This document shows, piece by piece, positions 28,239 to 36,994 of a stretch of 56,752 nt of DNA; positions within the stretch are counted from its first letter, which is position 1, and every line of letters begins with the position of its first letter. The DNA comes from an uncultured Pedobacter sp. (GTDB lineage: Bacteria > Bacteroidota > Bacteroidia > Sphingobacteriales > Sphingobacteriaceae): contig CAMLDJ010000006.1 of NCBI GenBank assembly GCA_946478755.1, forward strand, positions 1 to 56,752, in the 5' to 3' direction. The notes below the pieces were generated by a model. The model did no database searches and had not been told where the DNA came from. It saw only the letters and a list, made by a program, of their open reading frames with translations. Made by a program: the position numbers and the translations under genes.

Positions 28239-28814
28239 ATGAGAAAGATCAGAATCTTCGAACACATTTCGCTGGACGGCGTGATCCAGCACGAAAACAG
28301 CGACGACTTCGCGCATGGCGGATGGACGACACCGTATCGGACTCCGGATGGGTTAGAGGCCGTCACTGAGGCATATGGCGCACACTTTGACCTGTTGCTT
28401 GGCCGCCGTACCTACGATAGCTGGGCCGGCTTCTGGCCGAAGGCCGGGGATGGGCCCTTAGCAAAAGGTCTGAATGCTGCGACAAAATACGTCGCAACCC
28501 ACAGACCTGACAGCCTCCAATGGGGTCCTGTCGGGAATCTGGGCACGGACGTGATAGAAGGTATTCGCGGCATCAAGTCAACGGAAGGCCCTGACCTGAT
28601 CCTCTGTGGAAGTTCAACGCTGACGTCTGTGTTGCTCGACCAGGGATTGGTCGACGAGGTTGTACTGATCGTTTACCCCGTCTTGCTGGGTAAGGGAAAA
28701 CGCTTCTTTTCGGACAGCGCCGACCCGCGCGAACTCGCGCTAGTCGGCACGAAGACCACGCCCACGGGAGTGCTCATCAATACTTATCAACACGTTGGAT
28801 CGCTGCGAACCTAA
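28239..28814 (+). CDS. RibD C-terminal / dihydrofolate-reductase-like protein
   Basis: The 191-residue protein begins MRKIRIFEHISLDGVIQ and continues with LLLGRRTYDSWAGFWP and the end motif VDEVVLIVYPVLLGKGKRFF, all typical of the RibD C-terminal (DHFR-like) family. Many members are NADPH-dependent reductases of unknown substrate. I rejected an upstream ATG at 28032 because the added 69 residues overlap the kinase gene and lack family similarity. GC content and codon choice (GCG, CGC, ACG codons) are far above those of its neighbours, suggesting recent transfer from a high-GC donor. Confidence 0.88.
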   Translation: MRKIRIFEHISLDGVIQHENSDDFAHGGWTTPYRTPDGLEAVTEAYGAHFDLLLGRRTYDSWAGFWPKAGDGPLAKGLNAATKYVATHRPDSLQWGPVGNLGTDVIEGIRGIKSTEGPDLILCGSSTLTSVLLDQGLVDEVVLIVYPVLLGKGKRFFSDSADPRELALVGTKTTPTGVLINTYQHVGSLRT

Positions 28815-28965
28815 TGCGTGTAATTGCCCTTAATCAAATGAATAAGAAAGGTTGTTTCGGAGAAATGCTTTCAAACGAGCAGCATTCATATATGTGATAT
28901 TTTAGCCAAATTTGCTAATTTAGTCTTTGCTGTCTGGAGGCATCTTCCATGGCACTAACGATGAT

Positions 28966-29650
28966 ATGGAAATTATAAAACTTCTAAAAATGATGAGATT
29001 TACTCCTTTACTTTTTTTAGTGTTTCTGGCGATTAACAACCCCAAATGTACCGCACAAATTGCATCTTCAAATGGAGGTACATCCAATAAGTCGGGAATT
29101 ATTACAGGTGCCGACCAGATTGAAGAATACTTGCCTTTTCTAAAAGGAAAACGAATTGGCCTGGTTGCTAATGACCGGATATCTGGATGCACATATTGTT
29201 TCCTGGTTTTATCTTCATCCTGAAGTTTCCCTGCAAAAAAAAGGTTCGAAGTTGGTCGAATCGAGGTTGTTTGGTGGGACTGAGATCACACAAAGCATCA
29301 TGTGGTTAGATTTTCCGCTAAATTTTACAGGTAAAATGCCTATAAGTAGCCTGGGTAGGCTGTTTGTAGGCACAGGGCCCTATTTAGGCTTTGCTATGAA
29401 TGGGGAAAATACATATCCTGTCGAAAGCGGCTCCAGGCCTAGCGAGCCGGCATTTATCTTTGGTAAGGATAATAGCTGGAAGGGTACCGACTATGGAATC
29501 AATTTTTTGGCTGGCTTTGAGTTTCGGAAACGGTTTATGCTGAACGCTAACTATCGCGTAGGCATGGCAAATATAGCAGGCAATACTAATAAATGGTCAA
29601 GCAATATCAAAAACCGAGTTCTATCCATAGGTATTGGTATAGGACTTTAG
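28966..29650 (+). pseudogene. Chimeric remnant: NamZ/DUF1343 start joined to a porin-like barrel end
   Basis: The first frame encodes a signal peptide and GADQIEEYLPFLKGKRIGLV, which is the beginning of DUF1343 (exo-beta-N-acetylmuramidase NamZ) proteins. After codon GLVAN the expected sequence stops. From about 29170 in another frame, the sequence reads as the latter part of an outer-membrane beta-barrel of the PorT type: FYLHPEVSLQKKGSKLVE, then GTGPYLGFAMNG, ending RVLSIGIGIGL at 29650. The two halves come from different genes and are joined out of frame. A deletion or recombination between two genes is the simplest explanation. It is unlikely to make a working protein. Confidence 0.7.
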
Positions 29651-29994
29651 AATACTCTAAATCATGAAAATGGATTGTAAATATCTCGACCAGACCGGTT
29701 TCAAACTTTTTTTGAAGTTTTGAATAAGTAGCATATGCAGTACCTTGATGACATGTGAGCCACGGTCGCCGCTAAATCGCTTGGTTCGGCTGTGAGCAAT
29801 GCTACACTCAATACCGTGGATAGTGAATTTTCAGGATTATATTTTCAGAATCAATATTGCTTAAAATCAGCATGAAACATTGCGTGCAATTATCGTTCTG
29901 CGGAAGGATGGATGGAGAGAAATTGCGTTTAAGAAGATAGGCGGAATTTCGGTAGGTAAACCCCGCCCATCATTCACGATGATGAAAATTTTAT
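29651..29994. other. Gap with possible degraded coding sequence
   Basis: This 344-bp gap has no intact gene. A plus-strand frame at about 29876-29997 reads LRAIIVLRKDGWREIAF and then GGISVG, which faintly recalls region 4 of ECF sigma factors (EIA...GISVGTV). The match is weak and broken. Otherwise I see nothing, including no strong terminator for the GH32 operon. Confidence 0.25.
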
Positions 29995-31503
29995 TTAGAA
30001 GACCTTTCTAAAAGGCTCATAGCTTAATGTTTTGAGGAGCGCAGGTTTGTCAGATTTTAGCGAAACTTCAGTTAGGGGCAGGCTTGGGAAGAATATATCT
30101 GTCATCACCGTGGTTCCCTGATCCGCAAAAAATTCAATCGAAGCCGCGTCTACCAGAATCGTCAGATCTATAGTTCTTTTGGTAGTCACTCTCGGCGCAT
30201 AATGAGTCTGTGCAAATTCCTTATTGAAACTAATATTTCCCGAGTTGGTTCTATCAATGAAATATCGCTTAGTTTTTGAATCATAGCCACAAATTACTTT
30301 TTCTCCATTCGTATTAGAAAAAATAACCTCAAAATCTGTAGAATCAACTATGTTTAGCTGAAGCTTATATGCCCTCGCGGATTGTGGTAGTATCAATCTT
30401 TTTGTATTTTTAACACTCAAATTTTTTAGAACGGTTCTTTTTCCACTATACTTGTTCAATTCTGATACAGGCATCGACGTAATTGAAATGTTATTATTTT
30501 CCTCAATTAGCTTTAGTTCACGGACAATGGTGGTCGCTCCCCTCCATTGCGTTGTCGGCACTATGTTTGCGTAGGTCCAATTATTCATCCAGCCAATAAA
30601 AATCTTACGTTTTCCTGTATTTGACCAAGTAACACCGGCATAGTTATCCGTTCCATAATCCAGCCATCTTGTTTCTGTATTGGCAGGTATAAATTGGTGA
30701 CCGTCAAAGTCGCCGATAAAGTATTGAGTTCCTGAACCGCCATTTGGCCCACCAGGATTAAGGCTGATTAATAGAACCCAATATGTTTTACCATTTAGCT
30801 CCAGAGGGAATAGGTCAGGGCATTCCCATACACCACCATGAGCTCCAACCTTTTCACCGAATTCACTTTCTTTGGACCACTCTTTGAGATTTAGTGAGGA
30901 GTAAAAAGTAATCTTGTTGCCTGTAGCTAATGTCATGATCCATTTTTGCACTGAGTCATTCCAATGCACCTTCGGATCTCTAAAGTCCCAGATACCAGGA
31001 TTGGGCAAAACGGGATTTCCTTTATATTTCTGCCAGCTTTTTCCAGCATCCAGGCTATAAGCCAAGCTCTGAAACTGATGTAAGCCCGTCTTGGCGTCTT
31101 CAAGTTTCTTGTCGAAGTGCGTAAAGATTGATACTAAGGCATTTTTTCCAAACCCTGCAGTATTGTTTTGATCAACAACAGCACTGCCAGAGAAGATAGT
31201 CCCGAGACTGTCGGGATATAGTGCGATAGGCTGCTCTTTCCAACTGATGAGATCCTTGCTGGTAGCATGACCCCAATGCATTGGGCCCCAGGTCACACCG
31301 CCGGGGTGATATTGAAAAAAAAGATGGTAAACACCTTTATAATAGACCATTCCGTTCGGATCATTCATCCAATTCGCCTTCGGACTAAAATGAATTTGCG
31401 GACGGTGTTTTTCGGCACGTCCCTGTTGTGCCCGCAATAAGATAGGGAAGGTATTTAGTGAAAGTAGAACTAAAGTAACTAACAGGGATTTTGTGTTTTT
31501 CAT
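29995..31503 (-). CDS. GH32 fructan hydrolase (levanase/inulinase type), canonical motifs
   Basis: This 502-residue secreted enzyme (signal ending FPILLRAQQ) has all GH32 catalytic motifs: WMNDPNG (nucleophile Asp, near residue 47), the active-site loop WGPMHWGHATS, FRDP (transition-state Asp), and WECPDLF (acid/base Glu). A C-terminal beta-sandwich follows. It should hydrolyse beta-fructosides such as levan, inulin or sucrose-type oligosaccharides to fructose in the periplasm. It is the last of three GH32 genes in the operon, 12 bp after the second. Whether it prefers beta-2,6 or beta-2,1 links cannot be decided. Confidence 0.95.
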   Translation of the reverse strand: MKNTKSLLVTLVLLSLNTFPILLRAQQGRAEKHRPQIHFSPKANWMNDPNGMVYYKGVYHLFFQYHPGGVTWGPMHWGHATSKDLISWKEQPIALYPDSLGTIFSGSAVVDQNNTAGFGKNALVSIFTHFDKKLEDAKTGLHQFQSLAYSLDAGKSWQKYKGNPVLPNPGIWDFRDPKVHWNDSVQKWIMTLATGNKITFYSSLNLKEWSKESEFGEKVGAHGGVWECPDLFPLELNGKTYWVLLISLNPGGPNGGSGTQYFIGDFDGHQFIPANTETRWLDYGTDNYAGVTWSNTGKRKIFIGWMNNWTYANIVPTTQWRGATTIVRELKLIEENNNISITSMPVSELNKYSGKRTVLKNLSVKNTKRLILPQSARAYKLQLNIVDSTDFEVIFSNTNGEKVICGYDSKTKRYFIDRTNSGNISFNKEFAQTHYAPRVTTKRTIDLTILVDAASIEFFADQGTTVMTDIFFPSLPLTEVSLKSDKPALLKTLSYEPFRKVF

Positions 31504-31515
31504 ATTGTTTATTTT

Positions 31516-32985
31516 TTATTTCCAAATCGATTTTAATTCCCAGGCCTTAAATTTAATCCGGCTGCCCACCTTCGAGGCAAACACCTCAATTCCAGTCTGG
31601 TCTTCTGATGGGAAAGTCTGAAGTGTGAATACAGTTTCTCCGCCATTGCCAAAGATCTCAACACTTGATTTATCGACATACAAGTGCAGCTTCACTTCTC
31701 CATTGATGGAACGAATTTTCCCACAAGTTATCCGGGAAAACTTTTCGATGGGCGCATCCGTGCAGTTCGTTCTATCTATTGTGAGCATCTCATTCTGTAC
31801 ATTATATTTGATAACCAGTTTTCTTCCTTGCCCTACAAGCAAATTGAACCCAATTTCATTGTCAGAACGCGACGAAAAACTAACTTCCATCTCGTACACA
31901 TTCTGCTTCGGTGTAAATTGTTGTAGCCAACGTGTTCCTTTTGCCACCTCAAAATTCGCCGTCACCATTTTTCCTCTAAGCGTTTCCAGATTTTTCAGCG
32001 GTTTCTGAATTAAACTTAAACCTTCAGGCAACTCCTTCAACTGAAGCTCTCGGGGTATACTCCAAAAACCCTTACCATACTTTGATGGCACATGCTGTGC
32101 ATAATCCCACGTGGCAACCCAGCCCATGCTGCTGGTCGCTTTCAAATTCCCACCATAATCTCTAAATGTTCTGGATGCATAATAATCCATTCCATGATCG
32201 ACAAAGCGCGGTGTTTTCGGCTGGTCTGCATCAATTGTAAAAGTAGTTCCGTCAAAATCACCTATAAAGTATTGTTCCCTGGCCCAGTCGATAGAAACCA
32301 CCATCACCCATTTCGTTCTCGCCGGGTTCCCCACTATCGGAATTTGAAAAAGATCGGGACATTCCCAGGATTTTTCCTGGGCACCGGCGGGACCAAAGTC
32401 GCTCATCCATGTCCACGTTTTCAGATCGAGCGAGCTATAAAATTTTATCTTTTTTTCAAGCGCAAGCGCGACGACCATGATCCACCTCTTTGTATTTTCA
32501 TGCCAGAAGACAGTAGGATCGCGAAATTCCGTGCTTCCAATGTCCAACACAGGATTTCCTTTATAATATTGAAACGTAATTCCACCATCCAGGCTATAAG
32601 ATATACCTTGAGATTGACTTTTAGTATCCTCATTAAACATTGTATAGACTGCTACTTGTGCATCCTTCCCAAATCCTGCAGTGTTGTTTTTATCGATAAC
32701 AACGGAACCTGTAAAGTACGCTGTTTTTGCGGGTTCGCCAGTCATCACATTTTTAGATTCCTGACGGTAATGAACAAGATCCGTTGAAGTCACTTTTCCC
32801 CACCAATACATCTGATATTTCCCTTTATGATAGATGAAACCACTTGGATCACTGACCCATCCTGTAGTGGGACTAAAATGATATTGAGGGCGATAGGATT
32901 CGGAGTAAAGTACTGTCGAATTTTCCTGAGAATAACTCAGCTCAAAACTGCAAAATAATAATATCGTAAATAAAAATTGCCTCAT
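31516..32985 (-). CDS. GH32 enzyme with shortened active-site loop
   Basis: This 489-residue secreted protein (signal near LLFCSFELSYSQ) keeps the three GH32 acids: WVSDPSG in place of WMNDPNG, FRDP, and WECPDLF. The loop that normally reads YQYNP..WG.MHWGHA is missing: KGKYQMYWWGKVTSTDLVHY runs straight from the second strand into the TSTDL segment, about 12 residues short. That loop shapes the fructose subsite, so specificity should differ from the canonical enzyme. It lies 10 bp downstream of the third GH32 gene. Confidence 0.9.
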   Translation of the reverse strand: MRQFLFTILLFCSFELSYSQENSTVLYSESYRPQYHFSPTTGWVSDPSGFIYHKGKYQMYWWGKVTSTDLVHYRQESKNVMTGEPAKTAYFTGSVVIDKNNTAGFGKDAQVAVYTMFNEDTKSQSQGISYSLDGGITFQYYKGNPVLDIGSTEFRDPTVFWHENTKRWIMVVALALEKKIKFYSSLDLKTWTWMSDFGPAGAQEKSWECPDLFQIPIVGNPARTKWVMVVSIDWAREQYFIGDFDGTTFTIDADQPKTPRFVDHGMDYYASRTFRDYGGNLKATSSMGWVATWDYAQHVPSKYGKGFWSIPRELQLKELPEGLSLIQKPLKNLETLRGKMVTANFEVAKGTRWLQQFTPKQNVYEMEVSFSSRSDNEIGFNLLVGQGRKLVIKYNVQNEMLTIDRTNCTDAPIEKFSRITCGKIRSINGEVKLHLYVDKSSVEIFGNGGETVFTLQTFPSEDQTGIEVFASKVGSRIKFKAWELKSIWK

Positions 32986-32995
32986 GATTTCAAAA

Positions 32996-35161
32996 TTAAA
33001 AGTCAGTATTTATTGGCGCAGAATTGAGTTTCCAAAACTCTCCTTCAACCTGTACGGTTCCACCTTCGGCAAAAATCTCCAGCAAGTTACTACGTTCGGT
33101 GGAAGGGAATATTCTAGTCGTAAAAGCACTTTCATTATTGATGAACACTTCTACAACCGATCCGTCAACGAACAGATGAAAAGTCGTGGGCTTAGTTAGA
33201 TCTAGTACAAAATGATCCTTTCTTGTCCGTAATGGTATTCCCTTACGTAAACTAGAATGTGTTTGGTCCACTACAATTTCTTTTTCCTCGACATCATAAT
33301 ATATACTGGTATATTCCGATTTATCCGGGTTTTTATGGAGTATAAACCCAAATTTTCGCGCATCTCCTGGTTGTATGGTCGCTTTAACTTCATATTGTTG
33401 CAGACCATCGGAGATCCGATAACTCTTGCTACCGCTGACAGAAACGTTTGTGAATTCCCTCTTTACAGCCCTAAGTTTCTCCATCGCCGGATGCGGCGAT
33501 TGCTTCAGCACCCCATTCACCAACGACCAGACTCTCGGAATACTGTAGAGGTGATTCCATCCCTGTTGCCAGGCAGCCTCACCCGAAATTTCATCTGGAA
33601 TAATGGCAATTGCAGAGACCCGTCCATCCTGGTCATCAGCGACAGAAGGAGAAAGTAATCTGTTGATTACTTCCAGATTCTTCGGCAGCGGGTAATCAGG
33701 AATAAAACGCTCATTGACAAACTCCCCTGTCCAATAAAGCGCCCTGGCCGGCACTCCCTTATGGGGGACCTTGTTCACTAACAAAATGTATTTGTCACCC
33801 ATTTTTTTAAACACAGGCATTTCCCAGAAGATACCGGAATTGTCCTGGTCCGGGCTACCTTCAAAAAGCGTATGCAAAAAATCCCATTGTTTGAGATCCG
33901 AAGATTTGTAAAGAAGAAGGGCACCCTTTTCAATAGTATCCTTTTTAATTCCAAATCCCACCACCATATACCATTTATCCCCATCTTTCCATACATACGT
34001 ATCCCTAAGGTCTGCTCGGCTGTAGCCCTCTGGTTGCCGCGGAATTACAGGATTACCTTTGTATTTAGTCCACTCTGTTAATGTGGAATCTTTTGGAAAG
34101 GCGAGAGCGATCCCCATTTTTTCTCCTCCAGCGGTATAACTTATAATAGGCATACCTTGGTCATCTATGATCACATGTCCTGACCAGATACCATTTTCAT
34201 CGTACCCTTTTTCTGGACTTATTGCAGGCTTGTGCTCCGTCCAGTTAACCATATCCCTACTGCTAAAATGCCCCCAATTAATCTGTCTTAAAGCAAGATT
34301 AGAGGCATTCTTCTGATTGAATATATGATATAACCCCTTATAGTAAATCAATCCATGTGTTTCATTAGTCCAATTGGCGGCAGGCATCAAATGGTATTTT
34401 GGGCGGCTAAAGTCGTTCTCGAAACGGGTGGGGGGGATAGCAAGAATAGGAACCTTTTTTGCCAAACGGGTTGTCTCGGCCTGAAACTGATGTATAGAAA
34501 TACGTTCATGTCCAAGTTTAACCTCATCAATGATTCCATTAATTAGAGTCAGATCCATTTTACCTAGAAGTCTCTCCTTGAAATCCTTACCAATGAGAAG
34601 TTCCCGTGGTTCCCATTTTGCCCCGATGAAAGGCAGATCAAGCTGTAGCTTTTTACCGTTCATCCAAATACCTGGTACACCGGAATTTAAACTCATAGCG
34701 ACATGCAACCATTTAAACTTTTCCACAATCAGGCCCGTATTCAGATAAGAAAAATTACTATGTTTTCCAATCCCAATCAAAATCTCGCCAAACCTGTTTA
34801 CATTGATTGAAATTGATTGAGCATCCCCTACGGACCTCATGGCAAAGAATGCCCCTGTATCTGTAGGGAACGATTCTAAGGCAAACCAACCGGAGCAGGT
34901 AAACACCTTCTGACCAGGCTTAATTTCCTTTCGCAGAAAAGTGCTGTAACCATCTGTTCTAATACCGGAACCAATAATACCAGGAGTTAATTCTATCTGG
35001 CTCCTAACATTTTTGAGTTCAAGTTTTTCGAAGCCTTGCTTTGCATTCAGCGGATTTTTTCCCTCAAAACTCCAATGTTGTGCAGATGCCTTGACGCTGC
35101 TTAAAAGAAAAGCAACTCCATAGACTAAGCATTTACAAAAGGACTGCAATTTAATTTCCAT
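32996..35161 (-). CDS. GH32-like protein with N-terminal LamG-type domain and altered nucleophile motif
   Basis: The 721-residue secreted protein has a signal peptide (GVAFLLSSVKASAQ), an N-terminal concanavalin/LamG-like domain (about 28-225), a GH32 five-blade propeller (about 250-560) and a C-terminal beta-sandwich. The nucleophile motif reads WTNETHG instead of WMNDPNG, so the catalytic Asp is replaced by Glu. The second motif is LRDTYVW (Asp kept, Pro lost) and the third FWEMPVF (acid/base Glu kept, Cys lost). It could be an altered-specificity enzyme or a binding protein. It follows SusD by 61 bp, the place where surface glycan-binding proteins or surface enzymes are usually encoded. 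Confidence 0.88.
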   Translation of the reverse strand: MEIKLQSFCKCLVYGVAFLLSSVKASAQHWSFEGKNPLNAKQGFEKLELKNVRSQIELTPGIIGSGIRTDGYSTFLRKEIKPGQKVFTCSGWFALESFPTDTGAFFAMRSVGDAQSISINVNRFGEILIGIGKHSNFSYLNTGLIVEKFKWLHVAMSLNSGVPGIWMNGKKLQLDLPFIGAKWEPRELLIGKDFKERLLGKMDLTLINGIIDEVKLGHERISIHQFQAETTRLAKKVPILAIPPTRFENDFSRPKYHLMPAANWTNETHGLIYYKGLYHIFNQKNASNLALRQINWGHFSSRDMVNWTEHKPAISPEKGYDENGIWSGHVIIDDQGMPIISYTAGGEKMGIALAFPKDSTLTEWTKYKGNPVIPRQPEGYSRADLRDTYVWKDGDKWYMVVGFGIKKDTIEKGALLLYKSSDLKQWDFLHTLFEGSPDQDNSGIFWEMPVFKKMGDKYILLVNKVPHKGVPARALYWTGEFVNERFIPDYPLPKNLEVINRLLSPSVADDQDGRVSAIAIIPDEISGEAAWQQGWNHLYSIPRVWSLVNGVLKQSPHPAMEKLRAVKREFTNVSVSGSKSYRISDGLQQYEVKATIQPGDARKFGFILHKNPDKSEYTSIYYDVEEKEIVVDQTHSSLRKGIPLRTRKDHFVLDLTKPTTFHLFVDGSVVEVFINNESAFTTRIFPSTERSNLLEIFAEGGTVQVEGEFWKLNSAPINTDF

Positions 35162-35222
35162 TTTGTTAGTTTAAGGATGAAGCCATACGGACGTCAGTAC
35201 ATATCCGTATGGCTAGATTACA

Positions 35223-36974
35223 CTACTGGGCTAGATAACCAGGATTTTGTTTATAGAGCCCTCCTGAAAAATTGATTTGTGGCTGAGGTATCGGGAAATA
35301 CTCATCCCTGGCTTTTACAAACTTTGCATTTTGCAGGTAAGTACGAAGAAGCTTTTCTTTTATAAAATATTCGTTGTTCAGAACCTGCTCAGCATTTCCC
35401 CAACGCACCAGGTCGAAAAAACGCTCGCCTTCAAGAGCGAACTCTAGTTTACGCTCAAAGCGAAGTGCGGTTCGGGCATAACCATTGGTCCAGGTACAGT
35501 TTTCCCCAGGCTTATAAATGTCAATGGTATAATTTGCTGCATAGGTTGCTGGATCAGGAGCGTTAAATGCGGTTACATATTTACTGTTTTTCACCCTTGT
35601 CCTGATTTTGTTGATCAGCGGAAGTGCTTCGTCCTGCCTGTCTAATTCGATTAGAGCTTCTGCTTTCCAAAGCAAAACATCAGCGAACCTGATGATATGA
35701 AAATTGAGAGAAGATCCTCCCCATGGGAAACCTTTGACCATATAAGGGGATTCAGGGGAAACCAATGCTTTTTTATTTGAATAATAACCATATGTTGCAG
35801 GTTCGCGGGCCCAATCGGGCCCATAAGCAGCGGCTGTATAGTTTTTCCAGCGAATCCCCAAACGTCCGACGGTGAAATCCAACCTTGGATCGACATTCGT
35901 GGCCAGACCATCTGCAACTGTCATCAGGTTAGAATTGTTGTAGGTTTCCGGGGTCGGCACTCCTTTGCTGTCTGTTTTATAGGAATTCACCAAATTCTGA
36001 CTCGGCTGGAAAAATCCGTCACCGCTATAAGCAGGTCCACGTGGTGCGTTTAGCAGGTTACTCCAATTGATACGCCCCAGATCCGTTCCGTCAGCTATGG
36101 AATATTGAACTGCAAAAACTGATTCAACGCTGTTATCAAATTCACCCATAGAAAGCTGTTGAAAATCCTGGAGCAGATCATATCCACCATTCGAGATTAC
36201 CTCATCACATTTGCTGACCACATCGTTTAACAGGCTTTCATCAATACTTGCAACCGTGTTATCCGGGTTTTGTTTATAAGCACGATAAAGCGTTACTTTT
36301 GCCTGATAGGCAGTAGCAGCATATTTGGTAGCCCTGCCTGCCTCAGATTGCTTTGGAGGAAGTAATTTCGCCGCTTCACCAAACTCAGCAGCAATTTTCT
36401 CCAAAATCTGATCCCGTGTGAATTCTATATTGGATATTTTGACATAATCTTCTGTGGATACATTTTCATCAAAATAGGGTATTCTGTTAAACAGGCGGTT
36501 GAGTTCAAAAAAGAAGTGCGCCCTTAAAAATCGCATTTCTCCCAACCTCACATTCTTCAATGGGACTTCTGTTTCGGTTACCGCATTCAACCTGCGTATC
36601 GCATTATTTGCGCGCTGAACACTTCGGTAAAGGCTAAACCATTTACGGTCGAGTAGACCATTAGAAGCATACACTGCCGTAAAAGTTTCAAACTGGTTGA
36701 ATTCACCAATGTCGCCAATACCTCCGCCACCTTTATAGGCCGTCTCTGCACGAACGTCGCCATATATCCAATTCGTGGTAGGAGAAAGAAATGTTCCGTC
36801 ACTTCCTTCGGGACCAGCCAGTGCAGCATATGCGGAAATACAAAGCGCTTCAATACCGTCCGGGGAATTTAGTAGTTCATCACTTAACTTGCCTTTTGGT
36901 TTGGTATCCAAAAAATCCTTCTTGCACGAGCTTAGAACAACTAGCAATACAAATATTATATATTTAAATTTCAT
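35223..36974 (-). CDS. SusD/RagB-family lipoprotein (fructan locus)
   Basis: The 583-residue protein has a lipoprotein signal (VLLVVLSSC followed by KKDFLDTKPKGKL), a SusD N-terminal helical part (LLNSPDGIEALCISAYAAL) and the RagB C-terminal part (FERKLEFALEGERFFDLVRW). It binds oligosaccharides at the surface for the SusC encoded 20 bp upstream. Its neighbours, three GH32 proteins, fructokinase and a fructose-type sensor, make fructan the likely ligand. Confidence 0.96.
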   Translation of the reverse strand: MKFKYIIFVLLVVLSSCKKDFLDTKPKGKLSDELLNSPDGIEALCISAYAALAGPEGSDGTFLSPTTNWIYGDVRAETAYKGGGGIGDIGEFNQFETFTAVYASNGLLDRKWFSLYRSVQRANNAIRRLNAVTETEVPLKNVRLGEMRFLRAHFFFELNRLFNRIPYFDENVSTEDYVKISNIEFTRDQILEKIAAEFGEAAKLLPPKQSEAGRATKYAATAYQAKVTLYRAYKQNPDNTVASIDESLLNDVVSKCDEVISNGGYDLLQDFQQLSMGEFDNSVESVFAVQYSIADGTDLGRINWSNLLNAPRGPAYSGDGFFQPSQNLVNSYKTDSKGVPTPETYNNSNLMTVADGLATNVDPRLDFTVGRLGIRWKNYTAAAYGPDWAREPATYGYYSNKKALVSPESPYMVKGFPWGGSSLNFHIIRFADVLLWKAEALIELDRQDEALPLINKIRTRVKNSKYVTAFNAPDPATYAANYTIDIYKPGENCTWTNGYARTALRFERKLEFALEGERFFDLVRWGNAEQVLNNEYFIKEKLLRTYLQNAKFVKARDEYFPIPQPQINFSGGLYKQNPGYLAQ

Positions 36975-36994
36975 GATATTTATAGTTAAATGAA

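Noticed and set aside
32092..32787. 231-codon plus-strand open frame inside the GH32 gene
   Set aside because: It is antisense to a well-conserved GH32 domain, with unusual composition (many Cys, Arg and His), and is a frame shadow.
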